64,000 nt of DNA. It comes from an uncultured Lachnospiraceae bacterium (GTDB taxonomy: Bacteria; Bacillota; Clostridia; Lachnospirales; Lachnospiraceae). The DNA is taken from NCBI GenBank assembly GCA_902785055.1, contig CACZXG010000001.1:1-64000 (forward strand), written 5' to 3'. Each line of letters opens with the position of its first letter. Positions within the stretch are counted from its first letter, which is position 1. A program made the position numbers and the translations under genes. Below, piece after piece: positions 1-10,600 of this stretch. The notes beneath the pieces were generated by a model, which was given only the letters and a program-made list of their open reading frames with translations, ran no database searches and was not told the origin of the DNA.

Positions 1-1709
1 TACATGACATGCAGGATGTTCAGGAGCTGTCTCTTGTACTCGTGCAGTCTCTTGACCTGTACGTCGAAAATAGAGCGGGGATCGACTTCGATTCCGTTGT
101 GCTCGAGGATATATTTTGCCAGGCGGACTTTGTTCTTGTACTTGATGTTCATGAACTCTTTCTGCGCCTTGGCGTCGTCCACGTAGACTTCCAGTTCCTT
201 CATCTGGGACAGATCCGTGATCCACTCGTCGCCGATCTTATCGGTGACCCACTTGCCCAGGCTCTGGTTGGCGTGAAGCAGGAATCTTCTCTGGGTGATA
301 CCGTTGGTCTTGTTGTTGAACTTCTCGGGGAACATCTCATAGAAATCCCTGAGTTCCTCGGTCATGAGGATCGCGGTGTGCAGCTCGGCAACGCCGTTTA
401 CAGAGAAGCCCGCCACGATGGCAAGGTTCGCCATGCGGACCTGTCCGTCGTAGATGATGCCCATCTTGTAGATCTTGTGACCGACATCCACGCCTGTATT
501 GTCATAGCGGTTGTGGATCTCGCGCTCAAATCTTCTGTTGATCTCCTCCACGATGGAGTAGATACGGGGAAGAAGTCTGGAGAACAGCTCGATAGGCCAT
601 TTCTCAAGAGCCTCTGCCATGATGGTGTGGTTCGTGTACGCGCAGCTCTTTGTGACGACGTTCCACGCTTCATCCCATGTAAGAGCGTACTCATCCATAA
701 GGATGCGCATCAGCTCGGGGATCGCCAGTGTGGGATGCGTGTCGTTGAGCTGGAAGACATACTTCTCATGAAGCTTTCTGATGTCGTCGTGTGTCTTCAT
801 GTACTTCTGGATCGCGCACTGAAGCGTGGCAGATACGAAGAAGTACTGCTGTTTGAGGCGCAGCTCCTTGCCCTGGATATGGTCATCGCAGGGATAGAGG
901 ACGTTGCAGATCGTGCGGGCCAGGTTCTCCTGTTCCACGGATTTCTGATACTCACCTCTGTCAAAAGAGTCCAGCTTAAAGCTCACTACCGGCTCCGCGT
1001 CCCAGATTCTCAGAGTATCTACAAAACCGTTGCCGTATCCGATGACCGGCAGGTCATAGGGAACAGCCTTTACAGCGCTGTAGCCTTCCTGTTTGTACAT
1101 GGTGCGGCCGTTTCTGTCCAGATAGGAGGTGACATATCCGCCGAAGTGGACTTCCTGTGTGTACTCAGGTCTTCTCAGTTCCAGAGGGTTGCCGTTCTCC
1201 AGCCAGTTGTCCGGAACTTCCACCTGATAGCCGTCTCTGATCTCCTGCTTGAACATACCGTACTGGTAACGGATACCTGCGCCGTATGCGGGATAGTTCA
1301 GAGTTGCGAGGGAATCCAGGAAGCACGCCGCAAGTCTGCCGAGGCCGCCGTTGCCCAGAGCCGCGTCGGGCTCCTGGTCTTCGATGGCGTCAAGCTTGAA
1401 GCCGAGTTCCTTGAGCGCCTGCTTGATGGGCTCATAAGCCATCAGGTTGATGGCGTCATTGCCGAAAGCGCGGCCCATGAGGAACTCCATGGACAGGTAA
1501 ACGACCTGCTTGGGATCCTTTTCGTCGAAGACCTTCTGGGTCCTCATCCAGCAGTCGATGATCTGGTCCTTAAGAGCCATGGCGGAAGCCTGGAAGACCT
1601 GCTGGTCTGTCGCTTCCTTCATGGTGCGGCGGTACATTGTACGTACATTGTACTCAACACTTCTCTTGAAAAGATCTTTGTCAAAATTAAACGTGGGTCT
1701 CTTTATCAT
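1..1709 (-). CDS. glgP: Glycogen/maltodextrin phosphorylase, N-terminal part (runs off the left edge)
   Basis: Phosphorolyses alpha-1,4-glucan chains to glucose 1-phosphate in the cytoplasm. The first ~569 residues are present (MIKRPTFNFDKDLFKRSVEY at the start). They contain the family blocks VYLSMEFLMGR, DAALGNGGLGRLAACFLDS, QLNDTHPTLAIPELMR and, near the edge, VDPRSIFDVQVKRLHEYKRQ. The PLP-lysine region lies beyond the window, so catalytic integrity cannot be judged. The start at 1709 has AAGGAGA upstream. It begins only 14 bp after the ileS stop, so it is probably read through from ileS. The ADP-glucose pyrophosphorylase genes glgC/glgD lie about 11 kb away in this window. Family identity is secure; glycogen versus maltodextrin preference is not resolved. 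Confidence 0.93.
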   Translation of the reverse strand, partial: MIKRPTFNFDKDLFKRSVEYNVRTMYRRTMKEATDQQVFQASAMALKDQIIDCWMRTQKVFDEKDPKQVVYLSMEFLMGRAFGNDAINLMAYEPIKQALKELGFKLDAIEDQEPDAALGNGGLGRLAACFLDSLATLNYPAYGAGIRYQYGMFKQEIRDGYQVEVPDNWLENGNPLELRRPEYTQEVHFGGYVTSYLDRNGRTMYKQEGYSAVKAVPYDLPVIGYGNGFVDTLRIWDAEPVVSFKLDSFDRGEYQKSVEQENLARTICNVLYPCDDHIQGKELRLKQQYFFVSATLQCAIQKYMKTHDDIRKLHEKYVFQLNDTHPTLAIPELMRILMDEYALTWDEAWNVVTKSCAYTNHTIMAEALEKWPIELFSRLLPRIYSIVEEINRRFEREIHNRYDNTGVDVGHKIYKMGIIYDGQVRMANLAIVAGFSVNGVAELHTAILMTEELRDFYEMFPEKFNNKTNGITQRRFLLHANQSLGKWVTDKIGDEWITDLSQMKELEVYVDDAKAQKEFMNIKYKNKVRLAKYILEHNGIEVDPRSIFDVQVKRLHEYKRQLLNILHVM

Positions 1710-1723
1710 TCTTTGCGTTCTCC

Positions 1724-4700
1724 TTAAATCTTCTGGACACCGATCGTGACCTTCTCACCGTTGATATCCCATTTCTTCTGATTTGCCAGTTCCGTATCCT
1801 TCTCGATCCTGTCTGCCAGAACCTTGCCTGCGATCGCCGCCTCATTCTTGGCAGCTACTGCGGACAGTTTGTCATTTCCGTCAAGAGATACACGGATGCG
1901 GTCCATGACTTCGAAACCGGATTCTTTTCTCATGGTCTGAATCTTGCTGATCAGCTCGTAAACATAGCCCTCTTCCACAAGTTCAGGGGTCAGGTTCGTA
2001 TCGAGAACAGTGGTAAATCCTCCGTCCTCCTGGCTCACATAACCTTCCTTGCGCGCTGTGTCGATCAGAAGGTCTTCTTCGGTCAGCTCGACTCCGACGC
2101 CGTTCACATCGAAACGCAGAGCGCCCTCTGCCTTAAGGTCATCCATCGCTGCGTTTCCGTCCAGAGAAGCCAGGTACTTCCTGATGCCGCCCAGCTGCTT
2201 ACCGTACTTAGGTCCGACAGTGCGAAGCTGAGGCTTGAATGTATAACTTGTAAACTCGCGGACATCGTCCGTGAAATTCACTTTTTTGACATTGAGCTCA
2301 TTCTTGATGATGTCCTGATAGAAGGCGTCAAGACCCTTGGCTGCCTTTACGAACATCTGCGCGATGGGCTGTCTGTTCTTGATATTGGAGGCGTTGCGGC
2401 ATGCGCGTCCCATGACGACGATCCTGAGGACCTCGTCCATGCTCTCCTCGAGTTCCTTGTCGATGTGTGCCTCGTCAGCGACGGGGAACAGGCACAGGTG
2501 AATGCTCTCGGGGGCTTCGGGATCGACGCTTCTTACGATGTTCTGGTAGATCTCCTCTGTCATGAAGGGGATCATGGGTGCTGCGCACTTGCAGACATTG
2601 ACCAGGGCGGTGTACAGCGTCATATAGGCGTTGATCTTGTCCTGCTCCATGCCCTTAGCCCAGAAGCGGTCGCGGCAGCGGCGCACATACCAGTTGGACA
2701 TCTCGTCCACGAATGTCTCCAGAGCGGAGGCTGCTTCAGGAATCCTGTAGTTCTCAAGATTCTTGTCGGTGCTCGCGATCATGGTGTTCATTCTGGAGAG
2801 CAGCCACTTGTCCATGACGCTCAGTTTGTCATAATCCAGCGTATACTTCGTGGGATCGAAGCCGTCGATCTCCGCGTACAAAGTATAGAACGCGTAGGTG
2901 TTCCACAGTGTTCCGAGGAACTTGCGCTGGCCTTCCTTAACGGTCTTGTCAGAGAACTTGTTGGGCAGCCAGGGCGCGCTGTTGGTATAGAAATACCAGC
3001 GGATCGCGTCCGCGCCGTGTGTCTTGAGAGCCGTGAAAGGATCGACCGCGTTGCCCTTGCTCTTGGACATCTTATTGCCGTCCTCATCGAGGACCAGGCC
3101 CAGAACGATGACGTTCTCATAGCAGGGCTTATCAAACAGGAGTGTTGACTCCGCGTGCAGGGAATAGAACCAGCCGCGGGTCTGGTCAACCGCTTCACTG
3201 ATGAATGCAGCGGGGAACCATTTCTCAAACAGATCCTTATTCTCAAAAGGATAGTGGAGCTGCGCGTAAGGCATTGCTCCGGAGTCGAACCAGCAGTCGA
3301 TGACCTCGGGCACGCGGTGCATCACGCCTCCGCAGTCGGGGCAGGTGATCGTAAACGCGTCCACATAAGGTCTGTGCAGTTCTGTGTGCTCAGCTTCCGG
3401 ATTTCCGGACATCTCGGCGAGCTCTTTCCTGCTGCCGACACTCACCTGGTTGCCGCAGCCCTCGCACTCCCAGATATTCAGAGGAGTTCCCCAGTATCTG
3501 TCACGGGAAATACCCCAGTCCTGAATGTTCTCGAGCCAGTTGCCGAAACGGCCCTCTCCGATCGTCGGAGGGATCCAGTTGATCTTCTTGTTGCCGCTCA
3601 CAAGGTCATCTCTGACAGAAGTCATCTTGATGAACCAGGACTGGCGCGCATAGTACAGAAGCGGTGTTCCGCAGCGCCAGCAGTGAGGATAATCGTGCTC
3701 GAACTTGGGCGCGGAGAACAGGATCCCGCGGGCGCTCAGGTCCTTAAGCACTTCGGGATCAGCGCTGATCGCGCCTTTCTCGATCTCAGCCTGCGTGGGC
3801 TTACAGCGCATGCCCGCGAAAGGAGTTCCCTCGACGAGGCGTCCCTGTGCGTCCACGAGCTGAACGAAAGGAGCGTCGTATTTGCGGCCGACTCTCGCGT
3901 CGTCTTCACCGAAGGCAGGCGCGATATGAACGATGCCGGTACCGTCTGTCATTGTTACATAATCGTCGCAGTATACGAAGAAAGCCTTCTTGTGCTGCTG
4001 TGCAGTCCTTCTTGCGGCCTCCTCATACAGGGGCTCGTAAGGCTTGTACTCCAGATCCTTGCCCTTCATGGTCTCAAGGACTTCATAAGCCTTGTCGTCG
4101 GCAGTCGCGTCATACTTCTCTTTCAGAGGCTCAAGGACCTTGTCAAGAAGAGCTTCCGCCATGTAGTAAGTGCATCCGTCGATCGCCTTTACCTTGGCGT
4201 ATGTGTCCTCAGGGTTCACGCAGAGCGCGATGTTGGAGGGCAGAGTCCAGGGAGTCGTCGTCCATGCCAGGAAATAGGCATCCTCGTCAACCACCTTGAA
4301 GCGAACGATAGCTGAGCGCTCTTTAAGAGTCTTGTAACCCTGCGCCACCTCGTGGGAGGATAGCGGTGTTCCGCAGCTGGGGCAGTAAGGAACGACCTTG
4401 AAGCCCTTATAAAGAAGGCCCTTCTTCCAGATCTCCTTGAGAGCCCACCACTCGGACTCAATGTAATCGTCGTAATAAGTCACGTAAGGATTATCCATGT
4501 CAGCCCAGAAACCGACGATGCCGGAGAATTCCTCCCACATCGATTTGTATTTCCAGACACTCTCCTTACACTTCTCGACAAAGGGAGCGATCCCGTACTC
4601 TTCGATCTGCTCCTTGCCCTCGATGCCGATCTCTTTCTCAACTTCCAACTCTACAGGAAGACCGTGGGTATCCCATCCGGCCTTTCTGGGAACCTGATAT

Positions 4701-4927
4701 CCCTTCATCGTGCGGTAACGCGGCACCATGTCCTTGATGACTCTTGTAAGAACATGGCCGATGTGCGGCTTTCCGTTTGCCGTGGGCGGGCCGTCATAAA
4801 ACATATATGTGGGGCAGCCCTCGCGCTCCTTCACGCTCTTTTCAAAAATCTGATTGTCTTGCCAGAATTTCAGTGTGTTGTGTTCTCTTTCCACGAAATT
4901 CAGGTCGGTGTTAACCTTTTTGTACAT
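1724..4927 (-). CDS. ileS: Isoleucine--tRNA ligase (type 2, eukaryote-like)
   Basis: Class I aminoacyl-tRNA synthetase charging tRNA-Ile, with editing of misactivated valine. It is 1067 aa, in the usual range for the longer type. The HIGH signature is at residues 55-58 (NGKPHIGHVLT) and KMSKS near residue 618 (GNKMSKSKGN). The GWDTHGLPVELEVEKEIG form is typical of the type 2/eukaryote-like clade, which is often naturally mupirocin-insensitive; that phenotype is inference. Cys pairs of zinc-ribbon type occur near residue 180 (YCPSCG), 455 (CWRCG) and 500 (CEGCG). A strong sigma-70 promoter overlaps a palindrome about 75 nt upstream. No T-box leader is evident, which is unusual for ileS of Firmicutes. 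Confidence 0.97.
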   Translation of the reverse strand: MYKKVNTDLNFVEREHNTLKFWQDNQIFEKSVKEREGCPTYMFYDGPPTANGKPHIGHVLTRVIKDMVPRYRTMKGYQVPRKAGWDTHGLPVELEVEKEIGIEGKEQIEEYGIAPFVEKCKESVWKYKSMWEEFSGIVGFWADMDNPYVTYYDDYIESEWWALKEIWKKGLLYKGFKVVPYCPSCGTPLSSHEVAQGYKTLKERSAIVRFKVVDEDAYFLAWTTTPWTLPSNIALCVNPEDTYAKVKAIDGCTYYMAEALLDKVLEPLKEKYDATADDKAYEVLETMKGKDLEYKPYEPLYEEAARRTAQQHKKAFFVYCDDYVTMTDGTGIVHIAPAFGEDDARVGRKYDAPFVQLVDAQGRLVEGTPFAGMRCKPTQAEIEKGAISADPEVLKDLSARGILFSAPKFEHDYPHCWRCGTPLLYYARQSWFIKMTSVRDDLVSGNKKINWIPPTIGEGRFGNWLENIQDWGISRDRYWGTPLNIWECEGCGNQVSVGSRKELAEMSGNPEAEHTELHRPYVDAFTITCPDCGGVMHRVPEVIDCWFDSGAMPYAQLHYPFENKDLFEKWFPAAFISEAVDQTRGWFYSLHAESTLLFDKPCYENVIVLGLVLDEDGNKMSKSKGNAVDPFTALKTHGADAIRWYFYTNSAPWLPNKFSDKTVKEGQRKFLGTLWNTYAFYTLYAEIDGFDPTKYTLDYDKLSVMDKWLLSRMNTMIASTDKNLENYRIPEAASALETFVDEMSNWYVRRCRDRFWAKGMEQDKINAYMTLYTALVNVCKCAAPMIPFMTEEIYQNIVRSVDPEAPESIHLCLFPVADEAHIDKELEESMDEVLRIVVMGRACRNASNIKNRQPIAQMFVKAAKGLDAFYQDIIKNELNVKKVNFTDDVREFTSYTFKPQLRTVGPKYGKQLGGIRKYLASLDGNAAMDDLKAEGALRFDVNGVGVELTEEDLLIDTARKEGYVSQEDGGFTTVLDTNLTPELVEEGYVYELISKIQTMRKESGFEVMDRIRVSLDGNDKLSAVAAKNEAAIAGKVLADRIEKDTELANQKKWDINGEKVTIGVQKI

Positions 4928-5300
4928 CTTTCTCCTTCCGCCTTTCTCGTCAGCATTTGTAGGATGGAAGAAATACAGAACTCTGCACTTTCTCCATAGT
5001 AACCAAACGATTATAACGTTTGGGGCAAAATACTGTCAAGGACTGCTTCATCTTTTGTCACAATCCCGTAAAATTTATTCAGGCCGGCCGCACCGTCAAA
5101 ATGCTCAACAAAATGCCCCTGTTTGACAAAAATTCCTCAAAGAATTTGCTAAATAGAGTATTTCGTAGTATCATCATGGAAAATAGTGCTGTCAAGACAC
5201 CGCGAATTTGAACAATTTTTCTGTACAAATCTCAACAATCACCATATGCTGTGTCCCTTGACAACACTTTGTTTCAGTCATTGTCTCCAGGAGGAAAAAA
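4928..5300. other. Divergent intergenic region between ileS and pncB
   Basis: It holds the ileS promoter/palindrome and a short leader of about 75 nt. The pncB side is AT-rich with TTGACA hexamers at 5123-5128 and 5258-5263, but neither has a convincing -10 at normal spacing, so no pncB promoter is called. No gene, T-box specifier/antiterminator or known riboswitch was recognised. Confidence 0.5.
5010..5039 (-). promoter_or_regulatory. ileS promoter with palindrome over the -10
   Basis: On the minus strand TTGACA (5034-5039) is followed after 18 nt by TATAAT (5010-5015). The -10 lies inside an inverted repeat, CCAAACG (5003-5009) and CGTTTGG (5017-5023), separated by 7 nt. The arrangement looks like a promoter with an overlapping operator. 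The regulator is unknown. Confidence 0.75.
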
Positions 5301-6773
5301 ATGGACAGACAGAACCTGACATTGCTCACAGATCTCTATGAGCTTACCATGATGCAGGGATATTTTAAGAATAAGGAAGAGAACAATACTGTCATCTTCG
5401 ACGCGTTCTTCAGAAATAATCCCTTCGGCGGCGGCTATTCGATCATGTGCGGGATCGAACAGCTTGTAAAGTATATCAAAGAGCTCCATTTCAGCAAAGA
5501 AGACATCGATTATCTTCGCGGACTTGGCATCTTTGACGAGGATTTCCTCGCCTATCTCGCCGATTTCCGCTTCACCGGCACTATCTACGCTATTCCCGAA
5601 GGATCCCTTATGTTCCCCAGAGAGCCCATGGTAAAGGTCATTGCCCCGATCATGGAAGCACAGCTCGTAGAGACAGCGATCCTCAACATCATCAACCACC
5701 AGAGTCTGATTGCCACAAAGGCAGCAAGGATCTGCTATGCAGCCCGCGGTGACGGAATCATGGAATTCGGACTTCGCCGCGCTCAGGGCCCCGACGCGGG
5801 AACTTACGGCGCACGCGCGGCAGTTATCGCCGGATGTGTCGGAACATCCAATGTACTATGCGGACAGCTCTTTGACGTCCCCGTAAAGGGCACGCATGCC
5901 CACAGCTGGATCATGAGCTTCCCGGACGAGCTGACCGCCTTCAAGACTTACGGCGATCTGTATCCCAACGCCTGCATCCTTCTCGCGGATACCTATGACA
6001 CCCTCAAATCCGGTGTCCCGAACGCGATCAAAACATTCCAGTATCTGCGCGACAAAGGCAAACTCGGCAAAGGCTACGGCATCCGCCTCGACAGCGGCGA
6101 CCTTGCCTACCTCTCCAAGAAAGCCCGCAAGATGCTCGATGAGGCCGGTTTCCCGGATGCCATCATCTCCGCCTCCAACGACCTGGATGAGCACCTGATC
6201 GATTCCCTGAAGAACCAGGGCGCGACCATCACTTCCTGGGGCGTCGGCACACACCTGATCACAGCTAAAGACAACCCGTCCTTCGGCGGCGTCTACAAGC
6301 TTGCTGCGATCCAGAACCCGGACGGCTCCTTCGAGCCCAAGATCAAGCTTTCCGAGAACACCGAAAAGGTGACCAACCCCGGCAACAAGAAGATCTACCG
6401 CATCTACGAGAAGGCTTCTCACAAGATCATCGCAGACCTCATCTGCCTCGAGGAAGAGACCTTCACCGACGAGCGTCCTCTGGTGCTCTTCGATCCCGCA
6501 GAGCCCTGGAAGAAGACCCGCCTGGAAGCCAACGAATTCGAGCTCAGAGAGCTGATGATCCCTCTGTTCTTAAACGGCGAGTGTGTCTACACATTCCCCA
6601 AGACCATGGACATCCGCAAAGAGTGCCTGGCCGAACAGGACACCCTCTGGGAGGAATCCAGACGTCTCGTCAACCCTCACCAGATCTACGTCGACCTTTC
6701 CAGGAAGCTGTATGACACCAAGCTCCGCCTGCTCGACGAAGTCGGTGAGAAGACACAGGGAATCCAGAGCTGA
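5301..6773 (+). CDS. pncB: Nicotinate phosphoribosyltransferase
   Basis: Converts nicotinate and PRPP (with ATP) to nicotinate mononucleotide, the entry step of the Preiss-Handler NAD salvage route. It is 490 aa, of the longer Gram-positive type. Recognisable blocks are LTLLTDLYELTMMQGYF at the N-terminus, FGLRRAQGPDAGTYGARAA (~residues 155-173), GTHAHSWIMSF (~198) and RLDSGDLAYLSKKAR (~263). The start is supported by CAGGAGG 6-12 nt upstream. It converges on an ECF S-component gene, with a shared terminator between them. PRPP could come from the synthetase at 18.8 kb. Confidence 0.95.
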   Translation: MDRQNLTLLTDLYELTMMQGYFKNKEENNTVIFDAFFRNNPFGGGYSIMCGIEQLVKYIKELHFSKEDIDYLRGLGIFDEDFLAYLADFRFTGTIYAIPEGSLMFPREPMVKVIAPIMEAQLVETAILNIINHQSLIATKAARICYAARGDGIMEFGLRRAQGPDAGTYGARAAVIAGCVGTSNVLCGQLFDVPVKGTHAHSWIMSFPDELTAFKTYGDLYPNACILLADTYDTLKSGVPNAIKTFQYLRDKGKLGKGYGIRLDSGDLAYLSKKARKMLDEAGFPDAIISASNDLDEHLIDSLKNQGATITSWGVGTHLITAKDNPSFGGVYKLAAIQNPDGSFEPKIKLSENTEKVTNPGNKKIYRIYEKASHKIIADLICLEEETFTDERPLVLFDPAEPWKKTRLEANEFELRELMIPLFLNGECVYTFPKTMDIRKECLAEQDTLWEESRRLVNPHQIYVDLSRKLYDTKLRLLDEVGEKTQGIQS

Positions 6774-6820
6774 CAAGCAGGTAAGAAGACCTCGCGCGGA
6801 AGACCATCCCAAAATACAAC

Positions 6821-6853
6821 AAAAACCCCCTGCCGCCACGCGGCAGGGGGTTT
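6821..6853. terminator. Bidirectional terminator between pncB and the ECF gene
   Basis: Perfect 10-bp stem CCCCCTGCCG (6826-6835) / CGGCAGGGGG (6841-6850) with a 5-nt loop. It is preceded by AAAAA and followed by TTT, so it can act in both directions between the convergent genes. Confidence 0.9.
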
Positions 6854-6870
6854 CCATTCATTCAATACTA

Positions 6871-7485
6871 TCAGAAGTAGAAGAACAATCCGGTCTTCTT
6901 GAGCGGTGCCCTGAGCGACATGTAAAGACCTGTCGCGATGAAAGCGGAAACCACGGAATTGATGGCTGTCACGCCGATGTTGATCGCGAAGGATACCTCT
7001 GCAGCCGGTTTACCGAGGATCAAAATCTTGTAGAAGTAGCGGATCGTGGGATCGCAGACCGCGTTGAAAAGGAGGCCTGCTGCGACTGCTGCTACTGTCC
7101 AGCGGAATACCTTGCCCAGGTCTTTCTCTGTCGAGATGTGGCCCATCCTGTGTGCGATGGCGCCCACAAGGATGCCCATCAGGAACTTGATCACAAATGT
7201 GATCGGCGCCTGCACGATGTAAACGGGATCCATAAGGTCCGCGATCGTAAGGCCGAGAGCGCCGCCGGCTCCCCCGTAGAAACTGCCGAGGATCAGGGCA
7301 CCCAGCACGCAGAATGCGTTGCCGAGGTGAACTGTTACTTTGTCACCGGCGATTGTGGGAATCGGGATCGATAAAAATGTAAATACAATGTATGTGAGTG
7401 CCGCAAATATTCCCGCGAATACAAGTTTTTTCAGACTGTCTTCTCTGGTGCTGCTGATCGCAGCGGCTGAATCCATAGTGTTCAT
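6871..7485 (-). CDS. ECF transporter S component (vitamin-type substrate-binding membrane protein)
   Basis: Integral membrane protein of 204 aa with about five or six hydrophobic segments. It has the conserved VHLGNAFCVLGALILG / GGALGLTIADLMDP region typical of ECF S components of the DUF1393/riboflavin-type Pfam family. Such proteins bind a vitamin or precursor and work with a shared EcfA-EcfA'-EcfT energising module, not encoded here. The substrate cannot be read from sequence. The facing gene is pncB, so niacin is one possibility, but the genes are convergent rather than co-operonic and the hint is weak. Start supported by AGGAGG upstream of MNTMDS. Confidence 0.8.
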   Translation of the reverse strand: MNTMDSAAAISSTREDSLKKLVFAGIFAALTYIVFTFLSIPIPTIAGDKVTVHLGNAFCVLGALILGSFYGGAGGALGLTIADLMDPVYIVQAPITFVIKFLMGILVGAIAHRMGHISTEKDLGKVFRWTVAAVAAGLLFNAVCDPTIRYFYKILILGKPAAEVSFAINIGVTAINSVVSAFIATGLYMSLRAPLKKTGLFFYF

Positions 7486-7642
7486 AATGACCTCCTGTCT
7501 GCTTCCTTTTGTTTACAATCAGTATAGTCACATCTGAACATATTAATAGCATCAAAAAATGTATTTTTTATATAACCAGTTTGTGTTTCTTTTGAATGTG
7601 CCATTCATCAGGCCAAAAAGCAGTTCATCTTAGCACCCACCT

Positions 7643-10600
7643 TCACCCGATCAGTTTGTTCGCCATCGCCACAAGAAGTTCCTCAACTGACGTCAGGAGG
7701 ATCTCCTCGTCGCGGACAGTCACGCCTACCGCCTTGTACTGGTACAAGAATTCCGGAACGCCGCGGCCGCTGAAGCCTTTGACGCTGAAAGCAAGGTTTT
7801 TGCGGTAGTTGCGCAGCAGGGACGGGATATTCTCCGCGTGGACTCTGGCCTTGGGATCCATGTAGAATCGGATCGTGCCGGGTGTTCCCGCGATCTCGCT
7901 GATCCCGATCCTGGCTGCCACCGAGCGGATGAGCGCGATCCGCAGAAGATTTCCCGCGGGCGCCGGGATATCCCCGAAGCGGTCCTTCAGTTCTTCCCTC
8001 ACGTCGTCGTAATCTTCTGTGGATTCGATAGCTGCGATCTTTTTGTAGATCTCCAGTTTCTGTTCCTCGTTGATGATATAGCTCTCAGGCAGAAACGCGT
8101 CCACACTCAGGCCTACGCGCACGGTGCGCTCTTCCTTCACCGGCTCGCCCTTTGCCTGTTTGACCGCAGTGTTAAGAAGCTTACAGTAAAGATCGTAGCC
8201 GACCGCCTGCATGTGGCCGTGCTGCGCCCTGCCGAGTATACTGCCCGCTCCCCGGATCTCAAGGTCCCTCATCGCTATTTTGAACCCGCTGCCGAGCTCC
8301 GTGTATTCCCTGATGGCGCGCAGGCGCTTTTCGGCAACTTCGCGCAGGACGCGGTCTCTGCGGTACATCAAAAAGGCGTAGGCTGTGCGTCCCGTCCTGC
8401 CGACTCTTCCTCTCAGCTGATAGAGCTGCGACAGGCCCATTTTATCCGATTCGCGGATGATGATCGTGTTGACATTTGAAATATCAAGGCCGGTCTCGAT
8501 GATAGTCGTGGAGACGAGAACATCGATCTCCCCGTCGATGAAGTCATACATGATCTTCTCAAGCTGCTCTTCGCTCATCTGGCCGTGCGCGAAGGCGATC
8601 CGCGCCTCCGGGACGAGCTGCTGCAGGCGGGCTGTCACTACATCGATGTCATTTACCCGGTTGTGCACAAAGTAAACCTGCCCTTTTCTGGACAGCTCAC
8701 GGATTATGGCCTCCCTGACCATTTCCTCATCATATTCCATGACGTAGGTCTGTATAGGCACACGTCCCTCCGGCGCTTCCTCAAGGACCGACATATCGCG
8801 GATCCCGACAAGGCTCATGTGCAGCGTCCTGGGAATGGGCGTCGCGGACAGAGTCAGGACATCCACATTTTCCTTCATCTTCTTGATCTTTTCCTTGTGG
8901 GAGACGCCGAAGCGCTGCTCTTCGTCCACCACAAGAAGGCCAAGGTTCTTGAATTTGACGTCCTTGGACAAAAGCCTGTGAGTTCCGATGACAATGTCGC
9001 AGAGACCCTTGGAGACCTCGCTGATCGTCTGTTTCTGCTCAGCCGGCGTGCGGAATCTGGAAAGCATCCCGATAGTAATGGGATACCTGCGCATTCTCTC
9101 CACAAATGTGTTGTAATGCTGCTGGGCCAGGATCGTGGTAGGAACGAGAACTGCCACCTGCATTCCTTCCATGACCGCCTTGAAGGCAGCCCGTACCGCG
9201 ATCTCTGTTTTGCCGTAGCCGACATCTCCGCAGATCAGGCGGTCCATGATGCGGTCGCTCTCCATATCCTTTTTGGTATCTTCAATAGCCGTGAGCTGGT
9301 CATCTGTTTCCTCGTAGGGGAACAACTCCTCGAACTCCTTCTGCCACACGGTATCAGGGCCGAACTGATGCCCTTTCTTCTCCCGCCTGGCCGCATAAAG
9401 CTGCACAAGGTCCTCCGCGATTTCGTCCACGGCGCTCTTGACCTTGCTCTTGGTGTTGCCCCACTCCTGCGTGCCGAGCTTGTTCAGTTTGGGCTTGGCC
9501 GAACCCGCAGAAGCATATTTCTGCAGTACAGAGAGCTCTGTGGGCAGCACATAGAGAGTACCGCCTCCGCCGTACTCTATTTTGATATAGTCCTTGGCGA
9601 TGTGGTTGACCTCGATCTTCTCCACGCCGCGGTATATGCCGATCCCATGGTCCTCGTGCACCACATAATCACCGATCTTAAGTTCCGAGAAAGCCTGGAT
9701 CTGCTCTCCCTCGTACTTTTTCTTCTTCGCTTTCTTCTTTTTCTCGGCGCCGAAAATATCGGACTCCGCAATGACCGCGAATTTTATATCGGGATACTCA
9801 AATCCCTGCTTGATCTGCCCGTAATAAGTCATGATCTCGCCGGGATCGAGCTTTCTCTCCGGGTTTTCGCTGTAGAAAGCAGTGATCCCGTCATTAGTCA
9901 GATCCTGCGCCAGTCTCCTGGCTCTCGTTCTCGACGGGGAATAGAGGATCGTTCTGTATCCCTTCCTGCGGTATGACATAAGGTCCTTCTCAAGCGCGTC
10001 GAAGCTCTTGTTAAAGGCGGACATAGTCCTGGCTCCGATCGTTACGGTCACATCAGGATTCATGTAGCCGCATCCGCTCGCAAGACCGGCGACGCCGACG
10101 CAGCGGTACCCCAGCATCTGCTCCGTCACCGACTCCGCGGAACTTAAGAGCGACATCTGGCCCGGAAGAACATATCCCTTCTCCGCCCGGCTCGTCATGC
10201 TCTGTGTAAATTCCATTTCCACTGCGTCCGCATGCTGCTTCACTCTGTAGGGCTCATCCACAAAGATCATGGCTGCGCGCTTGGGGAAAAGATTGAGGAA
10301 GTTCTCTGTGAGCGGGTAAAAATAGTGAATATAACTCTCAAGAGGTCCGAACTGCCGCCACTCCATCGCCTCCTCTTCCATACGGGCGATCGTGGTCTTA
10401 AGGCGGTGCGCCTCCTCGGTATGGTTTTGATCCCTGTAGAGCTTCTCTACTCTTTTTTCCTCTTTCCGGATGCGCTCGAAGCCGTCTCTGAGCTTACTGT
10501 TTGAGAGAATCATCTCCGTGGCCGGGTAGATCGTAACTTTTTGAAGCGGCGCGATGGATCTCTGGCTCAGCACGTCAAAAGAGTGGATCGCCTCCACGTC

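Noticed and set aside
5123..5286. pncB promoter at either TTGACA hexamer
   Set aside because: Spacing to any -10-like hexamer is wrong, or would place the transcript start at the SD.
4928..5300. T-box riboswitch for ileS
   Set aside because: Leader is too short after the called promoter, and no antiterminator-like GGTGG or terminator hairpin was found.
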